Made by a program: the position numbers and the translations under genes. From assembly GCA_029582165.1 (NCBI GenBank), contig CM055889.1, forward strand, positions 29,194,927 through 29,258,926: a stretch of DNA of 64,000 nt, written 5' to 3'. Each line of letters starts with the position of its first letter. Position 1 is the stretch's first letter. The notes below the pieces were generated by a model. The model saw only the letters and a program-made list of their open reading frames with translations. It was not told where the DNA came from and did no database searches. Shown piece by piece: positions 45,770-59,551 of this stretch. This DNA is from Portulaca oleracea (taxonomy: Eukaryota > Streptophyta > Magnoliopsida > Caryophyllales > Portulacaceae).

Positions 45770-48625
45770 TTGAAGGGCAATAAAAGCCCAGGTCCTGATG
45801 GGATTCTGTCAGAATTTTTTCATTCTTGTTGGGTGTGGTCGGAGATGGAGTGGTTGAAGCAGTTTTGCAGGCGGTAAATGGTGATCACTTGCTTGGGGAA
45901 CTAAATAATACGAATATAGTCTTGCTCAAGAAGAAGCCGGAGGCTCAGACGGTGGGGGAGTTTCGGCCGATTAGTTTGTGTAATGTGTTGTATCGGATTA
46001 TTGCTAAATGCCTTGTTGAGAGACGGAGGCCTGTCATGGGGTCTTTAGTTTCTGATACACAGTCGGCGTTTGTTCCGGGAAGGTTGAAGGAGGATAACAT
46101 TTTGGTTGTTCAGGAGGTCCTTCAGATGATGAAGAATAAACGGAGTGGGAAGCAGTATGTGGCGTTGAAAGTTGACATGAGTAAAGCGTATGACCGAATT
46201 AGGTGGGATTTCATTGAAGCTGTTCTCAAACGTATGCGGTTTCCGGAGAGGTGGATTCAACTGATTATGAGGTGTGTCTCTACAGTGCGGTACTCTATTC
46301 TAGTAAATGGTACTCCTTCGGATCAAATCACGCCTACTGTTGGCCTGCGTCATGGTGACCCTCTCTCTCCTTATCTTTTATTCTGTGTATGGAAGCTCTG
46401 GCGGCTCTAATCCGTCAACAGGTGGATAGGGGGGAAATTGATGGTGTTAGGGTGGCTCGGGAGGCCCCCTGGTCTCCCACTTGTTTTTTGCTGATGACGC
46501 AATGTTTTTCACGGACTTAAACGCTTCGTCATGTATTGCGCTGAAGAACGTTATCGACAAGTATAATTATGTGTCGGGACAAGTTGTGAATATTCAAAAG
46601 TCCGCTGTGTGTTTCTCTAAGGGTCCGTTTGAGGAGGATAAAGACGGTCTGAAGGTGATTTTTGGTTACCCGGAGGGTGGATACTTCCAGACTTATTTGG
46701 GAGTCTCAACGTTGGTTCCTAAACGGAGAGTGGACTTTTTTGGGTTTATGGTTGAAGATGTGCAGAAAAGACTACAAAGCTGGAAGGCAAAATTATTATC
46801 TCCGGCAGGTAGGATTGTGCTTATCAATGCTATGTTGGTTTCGCTTCACCAACATATTTTTAGCGTTTATTTGGTACCGAAGAAGGTGGTGGATAGAATA
46901 AAGGCTTTGGTGTTGAATTTCTTCTAGGGGAGGGTGGATGGATCGTCGTGCATCCATTGGAAGAACCAGGCTACTGTGTTTCCCCCAAAGGTGCGGGAGG
47001 GTTGGGTATTAGGCATATTGGCTGCTTGAATAAGGCTATGTTGTTGAAGCAGGCTTGGAGAGTTCATTAGCTCCCACAATCCTTCATTACTCGTGTCTGG
47101 AAGGCTAAGTATGGGCAGGAGTCGTCGATCAAAATAGGGAACAATTACAAAGCGCCGGCTTCTGCGTCTCCTGCGTGGAGAGCTATGACTGGGGTTGTGT
47201 CTCAAAGTTGGAACCACTTAAAATGGAGCATTGGGAATGGGAGGAAGATTGAAGTCACTGATAGCAGATGGAACCCTGGAGGCTGTGTGGAGTTCGTTGG
47301 GGGCTTAGACCTTGAGGATTTGAGGGGGCGGAAAATATCGTCTCTTGTTATTCAGGGGAATGGTTTCCCAAGATGGGACAGGAATGCATTGCGAGAAGTT
47401 TTTGCACCAAGAACTGTTAATGCTGTGATGAAATCCTTTCCTCCGCAGCACACATATGAGGATTTAGAGGTTGATCTGGTGTGGCCAGGCCTTGCATCAT
47501 CAAAGTACACAGTGAAGGATGGATATTACTTTTTTCTTCGTAGGGAGTTTGGGGGTGAGATTCCGTCGGCTGAGGAAACAAAATTTTGGAGACTCCTTTG
47601 GCATTCGGATTTGCCTCCAAAATGGAGAATGTTTCTATGGAAGTGCGCCACAAATGCTCTTCCCACTGGAGACAATCGAATGAAACGTAGATGCCCTGGA
47701 GACGGGGATTGCCACTGTGGACAAGGGGTTGAGACAATCGACCATTTGTTCCGTTTCTGTCATGTGGCTATGAGATTATGGTGAGGCTCTATTATGGGAA
47801 TAGATTGCTCTGTTAACAGTCATGTCAATTGGTTGGATTGGCTGAAGGGATGGATTCTGTACTTGCACAAGAAGAAGACTGAGGATACAAATTGTGTGCG
47901 GATGTTTGTGGCTGCTCTGTGGGCAGTGTGGCTAACTAGGAATGCTATTTGCCTTGGAGGGGAGAGTGTTAGTGCTGGGTTGATGGAAATGATGTTAGCT
48001 ACAACGTATAGTGAGGAAGTTAGGTGGTGTACTATGAGGAGGGTGTTTACAAGCACTAGAGCGCAGAGTGATGTGCGGAGGGAGGATGACACTTTGGAGG
48101 AAGTTTTTCAGTGGGGGAATGACTTGGTCCAGAGTAGCGAGAGTGTCTTGCTAGTGGATGGCGCCTGGGACAGAGGATATGGGAAAGCTGTTGTGGCTTG
48201 GGTTATGATGAGGGGTGGTAGTAAAGAATGGTGGGGTGTTGAGAATTCTTGGACGGAGTCAACACTTCAGGCGGAATTGCTTGCTCTGTGTTGTGCTTTG
48301 TGGCATGCTCATGGCAGGGGTTTGAGGGAGGTCGTTGTAGCAATGGATTGTAGGAATGTTATTACATGTTTGAAGAATCCTGTTACGTCTCCTATGGAAT
48401 GCCGCAGTTTGGCTCTGTAATGCGGGCAACTGATTCATCTTTTTCAAGCTGGAAGGATTGTTAAGGTTGCGAGGTGGATGGTTAAGTCTGCTCATGACTT
48501 GGCCAAGTAGGCGAACATGATAGCTGTGGGGGAGTCCTCTTCTTAAGCTGTTTTCTATTTATCTTAGTTTTTTTGTCATTTGTTACTGTACGTGTGGCAA
48601 AAAAAAAAAAGAAAAAAGAAAAAAC
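45770..48625 (+). mobile_element. L1-type LINE, 5'-truncated
   Basis: It begins inside the RT domain (GNKSPGPDG at about 45774-45800), so ORF1 and the endonuclease are absent, the usual result of incomplete target-primed reverse transcription. RT, a zf-RVT-like domain and a C-terminal RNase H follow. It ends in an A-rich tail (48598-48624). A clear target duplication was not found. It lies just upstream of the PP2A gene in the same orientation. Confidence 0.85.
45774..48525 (+). pseudogene. LINE ORF2 remnant (RT, zf-RVT, RNase H)
   Basis: Recognised pieces: SPGPDG; FRPISLCNVLYRIIAK; LKVDMSKAYDRI (catalytic Asp); GLRHGDPLSPYLLF; FADDAMFF, the RT catalytic pair; YLGVSTLVPKR; then KFWRLLWHSDLPPKWRMFLW and CHCGQGVETIDHLFRFC, the zf-RVT region; and RNase H with LLVDGAWDRG, LQAELLALCCAL and VVAMDCRNVI. 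Frameshifts occur near 45830, 46390, 46480 and 47000, with a TAG at 46926-46928, a TAG at 47068-47070 and a TGA at 47782-47784. It would encode the copying enzyme of the LINE but is inactive. Confidence 0.85.
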
Positions 48626-49351
48626 GATTAACCAAAAATTTCTATTCAGGCCACTGAACTGACTATGCTCAACCCTAGGACATTGAGATTGGGTCAACCC
48701 AGGGTAGATAAAAAGAAAATAAATAAAAGATTTAGAGAGTCATAAAAGATAAAATTAATTTTATAAATTAAAAAAAAGAGAAAAAAGAGCGACGTGTCCC
48801 TTCCTTTTGGGGCAGTTTCCTAATTCATTCAGCTCTCTCCTTTCTTTATCTTTTTTTCTTTTTTCTTTTTTTTTTTTGAAGAAAGCTCTCTCCATTCTTA
48901 AATTCACTGTTCTTCACCCAATTTTCTCTTTTCGTTTCTCTCTCTCTTCCCCCCCCTCTTTATCTCTCTCCTCCCCCACTTCTCTCTTCTTCGTCGTTCG
49001 TTGCTCATCAGGGCTCTGATTTCGAGCCCCATCATCCTCCATCTTTCTCGATCTTCGTTCCTTTTTCCTCTATCGTCAGCCGCGGTTTTTGTTGCTCGAT
49101 CCTGTCATCTTGAAGGAGATCTGTGGATTTTGCCGAATACTTAATTTCTTAGCTCCAACTGAATCTGGATTGCCAATCAATCTCCAAGTTTAATGCCTTT
49201 TGTTTCAGCGGACCAACTCGGAAATACACAGGCGATTTGTCTTTCTTCGTCGTCTAGGGTTTGGAAATTCCTTGCATGGTGTTATGTGATTTGATTTGAT
49301 GTGCTTGTGTGAGAGAGATTGAATCCGGATTCTCGATATTCTTTGTTTTGA
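48626..49351 (+). promoter_or_regulatory. Probable promoter and 5' UTR of the PP2A B'' gene
   Basis: Only ~725 bases lie between the LINE tail and the ATG. A TATA-like TTTATAAATTA at about 48760-48770 is followed by strongly CT-rich DNA (48825-48990), typical of plant transcribed leaders. Upstream ATGs at 49193, 49276 and 49299 open short frames. A TTTTGTTTCAG at 49198-49208 could be a leader splice acceptor. The start site is not determined. Confidence 0.5.
49193..49322 (+). promoter_or_regulatory. Three upstream ORFs before the PP2A start codon
   Basis: The uORFs are 49193-49294 (33 codons), 49276-49299 (7 codons) and 49299-49322 (7 codons). The last two share TGATG, stop and start overlapping. 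The main ATG follows at 49352. They would lower or tune translation if they are in the mature mRNA. Confidence 0.45.
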
Positions 49352-52300
49352 ATGGATATGGATTTCAATGGAGATTTGGTATCTCTGGATGCTGAATTGT
49401 TGCAACTTCCTGAGGTTTCGCCCTTGGCCATTAAAGCCAATCCCTATCTCGCCCAGGAGCTCTTTGAACAGTGGCTTTCCCTTCCCGACACCAATCGCCT
49501 GGTATGATTTTTGGAATATGATCAACTGCACTGCTATTTTTTTGTTCGTTTGCTTTTGTTATTTATGTTCCTTAGTACTCCTCAAGTCAATTTGGGATTG
49601 GATGACAAATAGATCATGCCCCAAACAAACAGAGAGATTGGCATGGCGAAAATGTGCTTTAAATAGAATTATGCTACGAGGTTCTTAGCATGTCGAGGTG
49701 TCATATCTAAGAGCGGCTATATTGTTTGAATTTGCAAACTTGGTTTCTGAACTCTGGGGTGTGACATTAAAATTGCTGGGGGATCTATGATGGGAATATT
49801 TTAATGTCTTATCATATTAGTTTTGATTGGTATATCATTCTGCTGTAGAAGAACGGCAATTGCATATTTAGTTCCCTGTCTAGGCCTAAAGCTGTGTCTT
49901 TAGTGAATGCAGTGAATGGGTGGCTTTGCTTTCCTGGGAGTATAACGGTACAACTATACTCTCCACTTAGCTAAAAAGAGAGTAGTGCATGTATGTATTA
50001 ATTGATAATATCTGTTTTCTTATACAAAGACTTTTTTTTTGATTGGTTTCATGGGAATGATATTCGGATAATGTTGTTGATAGTAAAGATAGGTAATGTT
50101 TAACTTATCGACCAAGTATCTTATCTTCCCTAAGTGGGATTTTGTTTCTCTGAATGCGATGTCCTTCCATACTTGTTCAGATTACTTATTTCTTTCTTGG
50201 TGCGTTGTTACATCATAATGGAAAGTACTCTGTTGCGGCTGTTGGATCTGAGGACTGTTATTGCGATGCATGTCTTTTCTTTCAGTTAAGCAGTTATTGT
50301 TTAGACATAACTATTTGGTGACACTAATTAGCATTTACCATATTGGTGTAGAACGTTTGTGAAATTTTATTGTAGATTCCAGCAAGGCGTTTGGATAGTT
50401 GTATCTGTGAGAGCATTTGTCTGAGTGGTCACCGTAGTGTATTCTTGGAAATTTTGTGCTGAAAAGTGTTCACATGTAACGATTACATGGAGGTGACAAC
50501 TGACAATTGACTTTCTTGATGTTTGGTTCTCTATTCAGTGGATATGGTAAAGTTGTGAGACGGGGACGGTGACTCGGTGAGGATGATAAATGAAGGCATT
50601 ATGTTCAGGTGTGGAGTAAATTATTGTGAGGGTGGAGATGCTGGCACGTTTAACCATAAGTACACAGTTCAACAATGAGAGTTCTAGGATTAAACTTTAG
50701 TTTGATGTTGCTTGTCTTGGTGACAGCAAAGAACCTTAGTTGTGAAATGGGTTTTACACCTGCTGTACCATTGATTGCAACGATTACAATGACAACATAG
50801 TGGCCTGGTTCTGTTGATTTTGGATTCAAGCTTCTGCATGTTGAATAGGACATTAACAATTGGTAGGTTTCTCAAGTGAGTTATTTGGTTGGTGTTTCAT
50901 TATCCGGAGAGGTTCAGTTATCAGCAGACTAGTGGGGCAGCTTGTTTAAGACTTTGGCTTCCCTCTCTAGAGGGGTAAGTTAAGGTTGGATAAAGTAAGG
51001 TTAAGTAAGTTCAATTAAAAGTTAAGAAGTTGAATGTTGAGAACATAGGGTAAAAGTGGATGAATTTGGGTTGGGTTGGGTAAATGGGGTATTTACCCCT
51101 CTAAAGAACAAAGCTTTCAGGTGCTGATTAATGAAATTGTTTGTGCTTGGTGAAGTAATGATTTTATGGTCTCTTGGAGCTAAGGGGAAGCATTGATGAT
51201 CATTACTTGGATTTTATCCGGCTTCACGGCCAATAATATGAGGTCATGATGCTATTCATCAGCAGGGCTGCAAAGGAGATAGTTTGTATGTGGATGATGC
51301 CCCCTTTTTAGTTTAGATGTTTAAAAAAAAACCAGTAGATTTTTATTGCTTAATTTGACTTTTCTTGTTCGAGGTACCATATTCTAAACCAGGTGCTTTA
51401 TTTTGTGTTGCAATTGTCTCTTTATGTTTTTTGGGTAACCCAAATATACCTGAGCTTGATGCTAATGCTTATAGGTGTCCTTAGTATGATTCTTAATTAT
51501 TGAACGAAACTATTAGTTTGACCTGTAGTGGAAGCCACTCAGGAGGAAGTGCATGAGTTGGATTCTTTCCTCATCTTTGGGGTGTGTTGGGCTGTTGGCA
51601 CTTGGAAGGATGCAGGGTGTCTTCCCTTTTTTTGTCCTTGTTTTTCTTATTTCTTGTTAGAAGTAGCTGTCTTTGATTGTTCTTTGTGGGATTTTGACTG
51701 TTTGCAATTAGTTTTCCTTTCCAATTTTCTGTGCGCTTGGTGCCCTTAAATGACTAATTTTTGGTCTTCTGCTTGTCACTTTCTGTTGACTAAAGAGGTT
51801 TCAAGTTTGTTGTTTCTAACAATGTAGTACTTGCGTGAATGCAGGTGAAATCATTAGTCAATGATGCCAAGGCAGGGAATCCCCTGAATGTCGCTGGGAA
51901 TGCTTCTGGTACAAATGCAACTGCTAACAATTCAATACCATCCATGTTTCCTGCCGGGAGTGCCCCTCCTCTTTCACCAAGAAGCTCATCAGGTTCTCCC
52001 CGTATTGTGAAACAGAGGTCAGGTCCTTCCTCCCTAGGAAGTCCTCTAAAAGTTTTGAGCGAGCCAGTGAAAGAACTGATACCTCAGGTGTGCATATTCT
52101 ATTTGTTGCCTATCGGTAGCATCAACTCAAACTTTTTGATCTGTGTACTGGAAACCCGAATGTGTGTTTCATCTGCCTTTGCAATTACATTTTTGTTATT
52201 GTTCATTTTAATTTCCTCCTTTGTTTGCAGTTCTACTTTCAGAATGGTCGTCCACCTCCTAAGGAGCTTAAGGAACGGTGTTTATTTAGAATAAATCAGT

Positions 52301-53420
52301 TTTTCTATGGTCATAATGAGGGCCTGCAAATGAATGGTGAGAAACTGGGAGCATTTTATGTGGTAGTTGGTTGATGATGGTACTAACTTGATCTTTCTAT
52401 TTCAGAGTTCAAAGCCGTTACAAAGGAAATCTGCAAGCTTCCATCTTTCTTCTCAACCGTGCTTTTCCAGAAGATTGACATTAGTGGCACCGGATATGTG
52501 ACCAGGTACTTTGGAAGATGAGAGTTGTGCATTGTTGGTGTTTTGTATTGCATTAGCTGCAGTCTTATATGGCTTTAACTCATGAAATAGCATTAGTTGC
52601 TGCTTAGTATTTATGGTCCTTGGACTGCTTATATTTGTTTGCTACTCTGTTGCATATTCAAATATTTTTTTGTGTGTTAGTCTCAACGGTGCTCCAACTA
52701 CGATGTTATCTAGGTTAATAATGTTGATATTTGTAAGGTAGACTTGCCCATATATTTTGGAGGAGCAGTGACTATGATGTGGTTTTTCAAGAGAGGATGC
52801 TCTGATGGTGCAATAAAGCCACACTCCACTTTGGTTGCATTTGTCTTTTGTAGGGTGATTTTGTTGTTAGGGAATGCTATCTGTTTTGAGCTAATGTTTG
52901 GCCTAATAAACTATCCTTGGGTTATCTTCTAGGTTGTTGAATAACCAAAATCTTCCATTCTGTATAGCCAGTAATATTGGTCCCCTAGGAATTTGTTTTT
53001 CCATGTATTTGGTCCTTTTCTTTCAAGTTTTAATTGGAATTATTCTTTCTTTCGTTTGTTTGGTGGCACTATTTAGTTTCCAATTTGTCATTATGTCATA
53101 TCACACCTATTTAGTTTCCAATTAGTCATATCACTCTCTATTTGGTTTCCGATTTTTCATAGCACACTCTTGATTTGTCTTAATTCATTCTCTTTCTAAT
53201 GTTCTGGAAAGTTTCTTTTTTGGGATGATGGAATGTGATTATTGGCTGGTATTGTGTAGTATTCCCGCATTTTATATCCTTTGCTTTCTTCAGTCAAATG
53301 AAAATTAGTTTTAGAAACATTCATAAAAGAATAATAACTCAAGGAAAAGGGAAAGAAAGGGATTTTAGGAGTATGAACAGATCAAGAGCCCACATTCTAT
53401 GACATGATCATATATATATA

Positions 53421-53464
<44 letters not shown>

Positions 53465-56295
53465 TATGCATGCGATCTAATGTACAAAAGGTGCATTTAC
53501 AAAATAATAATGTCCTCAAGCTCTTAGTCATGCAAAATGCTATCTACAAAGGCCAAAAAGGAGGTTTTTACTTGTATTGAGGCCTTGACTTTGAACATAC
53601 AATATTTTTGTATGATAGAGCTTGAAATCTTACTAGGGAAAAGTATTTCCCCAAAAAAGTTGATTATCCCTTTCTTTCTGTATAATCTACAATAATAAAT
53701 TTCAGCTATTTGATCGTGTAGTTCGAAGTAGGGGGACTCACAAACTCTCGAGTGCGAAGCTTTCTTCCTTTAGGATTTCAAGCTCTGCCTCTTTAAATTG
53801 TTGTATAGTTGGAGCCAAGTGATCAATTGTGGTCCATAGGGGTTTCTTTTCAAATTAGTATATGAAATTGGGCATAAGCGGTTAAGGGCTTGGTGCTTTT
53901 GTTCTTGTGGTTTTGTATACAAGCGTCACCCCGTGGTATCTTTGACTACACCCCAAAAAGAAAAAAAATTACCAGAATAAACATTTAAACCGGTTTTTTG
54001 TGTTGTGTTTCATTCTGGTTGTTCTCTCGGTTAATGTTATCAAAGCTTATTTGTTTGGGGTCTTATAGTGGAGAAGAGATTAGGGGATGCAAATTTGAAC
54101 TTTTGTTTGTTTGGGGGGGGGGGGGGGGGAGGTCATTTCACCTTATTAAAGAGTAAGTTGGGGGAGCTTATGTGTCTGTATGACTCTTTCCACCATTCCT
54201 CCTAGTGTCGCTAGTCGTTTCTCGTTTAGAGAATATTATGGGAGACTTTTTTTGTGATATCTATTAGCAACGGTTTTCATTGGGCCAATTGGGATGAGAT
54301 TTCTTGACCTGATAATTTGGGGGGGGGGGGGGCTTTGCTATTGGACCTCTCCTTGTGATGAATGAAAGCTTAAAGAAGTCCAAGTGCTTTGGAGGTTTGT
54401 TAAGGTGGGTGTTGCTCTGTGGAAGAGTGTTTTTAAGACTAAATACGATGTTGTTGATTTGGGATGGTGGAGTAAGCAGAGTTCCCGCTCTCATGGGGTT
54501 TAGTTATTAGAGCTTACTTGTCCAACTCAATGAGTTTAGAATGCTTCGGATCCCAAGTTTATTTTGTGGCAAAAATGGCTCTAGGGTCTTGTTTGACGTG
54601 ATGTTTGGTGTGGTGATTACCCTTTCAAGGAACAATTAGGATTACTAGGTTGAACGAGACTACGGTTCAACAACTTGTGTCATGGAATGCTAACTTTATC
54701 CGTTGAGGTTTGATTTTTATATGATCTCTTAATGATTCTGAAGTGGATAACATTTGTAGTTTGTCACTTATAAGAAAATAAACATTTGTAGTTTATTGCC
54801 TTTACTTGTTGAGATGGTGGTTTTGCATTGGGGTAGTAATGAAATTGTTTTGCCTTCATGGCTAGGGGGAGGGGCTCTTTCACTAGTAAGAGCTTTCATA
54901 GTACGCTTCTTGGGGCTTAGAATGTAGTGGATTTCCTTGGAAAATCCATATGGAACTATAATATGGAACTATAAGGTCCATACTAAAGTTTGTTTCTTTG
55001 ATTGGGTAGCCAAAAGGTAAGATTCCTAAATGCTTTAAAAGAGATGTTTTAGCAGTCGTATTTGGTGTTCTACGTGTTGCCAAGAGGAAGAACCGGTGGA
55101 TCATCTACTTGTGAATCATTAGCGGGCTTCGTTACTTTGGCCCATTTCCCTCTCGTTGATTTTTTTATATTATTTATTTATTTATATTTGGTTTCAAGCA
55201 TGTAGTGTGAAGGATGTCTTGGTGGCTTGGAGGAGAAGGATGAAGAAATGTTGGGTGCATGGTGTTCGGACTTTTGTTCATTTAGCTATTTGGTGGGCCA
55301 CTTGAGAGGAGAGAAATTGATGGATATGAGGACGAAGCTTTGTCCATTGATGATTTCGAACTCTACCTTTTGAGGATGTTCTAAGTTGGAGTGGGGTACA
55401 AAAGGGTGATAAAAATTTGATACTTTTGGATTTTGTTGGTAATATTTTAGATGAGTGGTTGGGGCATAATGCTTTTGTATTTACTCTTTTTGTAAATGGG
55501 GGACATCCTCTTGGTGTCTTTGCAATGTGTCTTTCAATTACTTTTGACAATTGGAAGATAAGAATCCCTACTTTTTTATGTACGCTAGTGGCCCCATAAA
55601 AAATAAAATTGTGTTTTTTTGGACCACCAATGAGTGTATACCCTAAATATCATGGATTTTGGCTTGCGTTTGTTCCAAACCTTAGCACAATACTTTCCTA
55701 CGATTTGTAGTGAATTTGCAAAGTTTGTCCCAAATGTTTTCGCTTTTTTTTTTTCTACTTTTTATGATTTTCTCCTTTTGTTCCTTAAAAAAGTCACAAT
55801 AATTGTCCAGATTCTAAAATAATTTTAAAAATTCTTTTAGTAACTACACTTCATAACCTTTCTCGGGGCAAGAATGAAAAAAATGAGAAAAATCTGAGAA
55901 TTTTAAAAAGCTTCAAAGTGAAATTATGGAGGTAGATTTGGTACCAAAAAAAAAAAAATTATTTTTTGGGACCACTGATGTGGAAAAAAAATAGGGATTA
56001 TTATCTTCCAATTGTCAAAATTAAGGATTATTAGAATCCAATTTTCCTAAAAAAATGTCGCTTATTTCGCAAGACAACCTATTTCATTTTGTAAATTTCG
56101 TTTTTGGGGGGTGTGAGGTTTAAATCTGGAATGTATTGTTTTCCATTTCTGCATAATTTCTGTTGTGCTGCTATGTGTATTATTTTCACTTTTCACAATA
56201 GGAAAAAAATGTATTGTTTAAATCTGGAATGTAAAAACCATTTTGGTTGTGCATGACATTGTAGGATGCTAGATGAGCATCTTTTCTTTTAATCC

Positions 56296-56345
<50 letters not shown>

Positions 56346-59300
56346 TTTCCTATCAAAAATATTTCTATTGCCTTGCTCCCTTCTGCTCTATCATTTCTTA
56401 TTCCTTCTAGTATGCTGCAGGGGGTGTGGGACAAAAACATTTTAGGTTTACAACATTTTGCCACATGGGCTGATTAACTTCTCACTGTTGTATTCCTCTG
56501 CAGGGATGCATTTGTTGATTATTGGGTCAATGGCAACATGTTGACCATGGATGTAGCAACACAAATTTTTACTATTATGAAGCAATCACATCGCAAATTT
56601 TTGACTCAGGTATGTTCACTATGGTGTGTATATGCTCACCTTTTTGCTTTTCTTCCACTTTTGTTCAATTCTTTGTGCCAGGGAAATTTATGCTTGAATA
56701 ATTTCTTCTGCATTTCATTCTACTCTTTATGCTTGTGTTTATGGATTTGTTGCTTAGGATGACTTTAAGCCTGTCCTTCGAGAACTTTTGGCAACCCATC
56801 CAGGGTTGGAATTTCTACAGAGCACCCCTGAGTTTCAAGAGAGATATGGTATGCTGTCCTTTTCTCGTGTTTGATAAATATTCATTATGATATGATGCCC
56901 ATATCTGAGCCAGGACTTCACATCTTAGCTCGCCCCCACTCATGTCTTGTGATTACTTAGAGTGCTGGAGATAATTAAGAGTTGATTTTTTGTTGATCAA
57001 AGTGGGTCTCTGACCTATGACTAATAAGAAAATTATCTTTTGCTGGAGTGTAGGAAGACTAGGAGCTTTTAAATACCTTTATTAATTTCTTTGTTGAAAT
57101 TTATAGTAAACCCATGATATACAGATGCTATATCCCTGTTGTACTTTCTAATGGCATTATATTGTCTTTTTCTAGTGCTCTCATATGCTTTGGTCATTTG
57201 CAGCGGAGACTGTTATATACAGAATTTTTTACTATATGAACCGAGCAGGAAATGCTCAACTAACTCTTAGAGAACTGAAACGTGGAAATTTAATAGCTGC
57301 CATGCTACATGCCGATGAAGAAGAGGATATCAACAAAGTACTGAGGTAACATTCTTTAACTAGAATGATACATGTTCTCCTTTACCCACATTGTAGGTAC
57401 CTGTTTCAAAGTAATGAGGAAAACTCTTTAACTAAAGTAATGTGCAAGAGGAATCTTGAATCTCCAAGTCATCTTTTGCTACATAGTGACTTCGCTAGTT
57501 CTCTTTGGGCTTTAGCCTTTGGTGGTCTCAATATTCCTTGGGTTGTATCCTAGTCTATTAGGAGTCATCTCCTATCTTGGGAAAGTTTCTTTGGCAGGAA
57601 GCCCAAAAAGAAGGCCTTGGTTATACCACATGTGATTTTGGGTTATCTGGAAAGAAAGGAATCGAAGAGTTTTTGAGGGAATTGAAATCCCTCTTCAGAG
57701 ATTGAAAGAAAACTTTTGTCGAGTCTCTGCTCTTTTGGTGGAATGGGAAGTTTAACTCTTCCTCTTTTGAGGTGGTAGATTTTGTGGGTAGTTTGTTTTT
57801 CGGATGTACATAACTTTGTATGGTGCTAGCTGAGCTTCAGTTCTTTTAATCCTGTTATTAATATGTATCCTTCTCCTTAAAAAAAAAAGAGTTAGACGTT
57901 TTTGATTATGGAGTTGCTTAATGTAGCTGTCCTTGTAAACTGTTTCTTTACTTTTATGTAAAATACCCGAGGATAGTATATATGGAACACACTATTAACT
58001 GCCTTCTTAGATGCTGTTGCATTTAACTCACTTTCCCAAATTGCGAAGTCTATTGTGTTGGCTTTCTTGCTTTGGATGGATTCAGATATCTTAGAACTCG
58101 TCTTTCATATGTGTTTGAAACGATTATTTCTTTCATAAAGTGGTCTTTGTTACAGAATATACCAAAATGAAATCCAGATCTTTGTTACAGAATATACCAA
58201 AATGAAATCCAGATTTCTTAAATCTTAAAATAAATAAAGTTGTCCAGATCAACATTAGCAATCCAACGAAAACACTTCATGTTAAACTTGTTTTGACTTT
58301 TTCCTCTTTCACTGGATTTAGAGATCTCAAATTCGATCTCAGATTCGATCATTTGGGTCTTCTTTTCCTTTGCTTGGCTTTTGCCATTTTTGGTAGCACT
58401 GTTAAGACACCAAGATGAAGCATTTTCTTGTGAGTATCTTTAAATGTCGCCATTTACCCAGGAAAGATTGGTATGGAAAATAATATAGACTAATATTCTG
58501 TTCGTTGCCATTGAGTCCTTGGTGATGTCAGACAAATCTCCTTAGATTTTGGGTATATAAATATGGATGTGCTCTATGGGTTAGGTTATTTGGAGTTTAT
58601 GGTTCTGATTAATATATTTGGGAGATAGAAGCGGAGGAATGGAAAAAGATCCCAAAGCTTGTGTCAGGTCAATGACTCAATTATATACAGATGTAAAAGG
58701 GTGCTTGCGAAATTGAAGTTCCATCATTGGAATAACGCCTCCTCGGTTGCTCTGTAATTGCCTGGATGAAAGAGAATGCTTATTCACTTCATTCAAACTG
58801 CTGAATGGGAGGCATTGAGATCTCATTCCCCAATGCGATTGGGTTTCCCTTGTCTGAATTTGGAGGTGTATTTTACTCAAACTGGCTTGTACTAATGTTG
58901 AAGTATGTATTGTCATGGCGTCTTGTCAGACTTTAGTGATCTCAAAAAATTTTTGTAGGTTCTGCACTTTTGCATAAATGTTGAGCATTCAGAACTTTTT
59001 TTTTTCTTTTTTTTTTTTTGTGGGGGGGGGGGGGGGATGAAGAGTTCAAGTAACAAAGCTATTGGTACATCATTATTTCTTTGAGCTGGTATACTTCAGG
59101 TTGGAATCCCTGGTTGCTTTGGTTGATTACATTCATCGAAAGAACTGCCTTTGTTTTTCTTCTCTTTTCTTCTTCCCCACTTTCTCAGGGCCTCCCCCCG
59201 GGGGGATGGGGGGGGGGGGGGTGACCTGTTACTCTGTTAGCGCTGCAGGTTTTTGCATAGTTAATGGAATATTTAGTGATTTGATCACTGAACTGTTTGT

Positions 59301-59520
59301 TGAGCTGTTTACTTGGTGTGATTGTTTTGGCATGAACTTCGCTTAGTATGCAGCTTAGTCTTTGTACCATTAGCTTAATCACCTTTTGCTTTCACATGTA
59401 AGTTAGCATTCGTTCCCTAGACCGTTTTCAGGCATGATTTATGTTCTGCAACACTGAATGTTGGTGATATTTCTCTTTCTTTCTTTGTTTTGGATGGTGC
59501 TCTTAATCTTGCACCTGGTG

Positions 59521-59551
<31 letters not shown>

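Noticed and set aside
45740..48660. Target duplication for the LINE at 45770
   Set aside because: Flanks share only short AT-rich words (CTAACCC versus TTAACC), not a convincing duplication.
53870..53960. Possible tRNA-derived SINE (GCGGTTAAGGGCTTGG like an A box)
   Set aside because: No convincing B box at the proper distance and no tail or target duplication was found.
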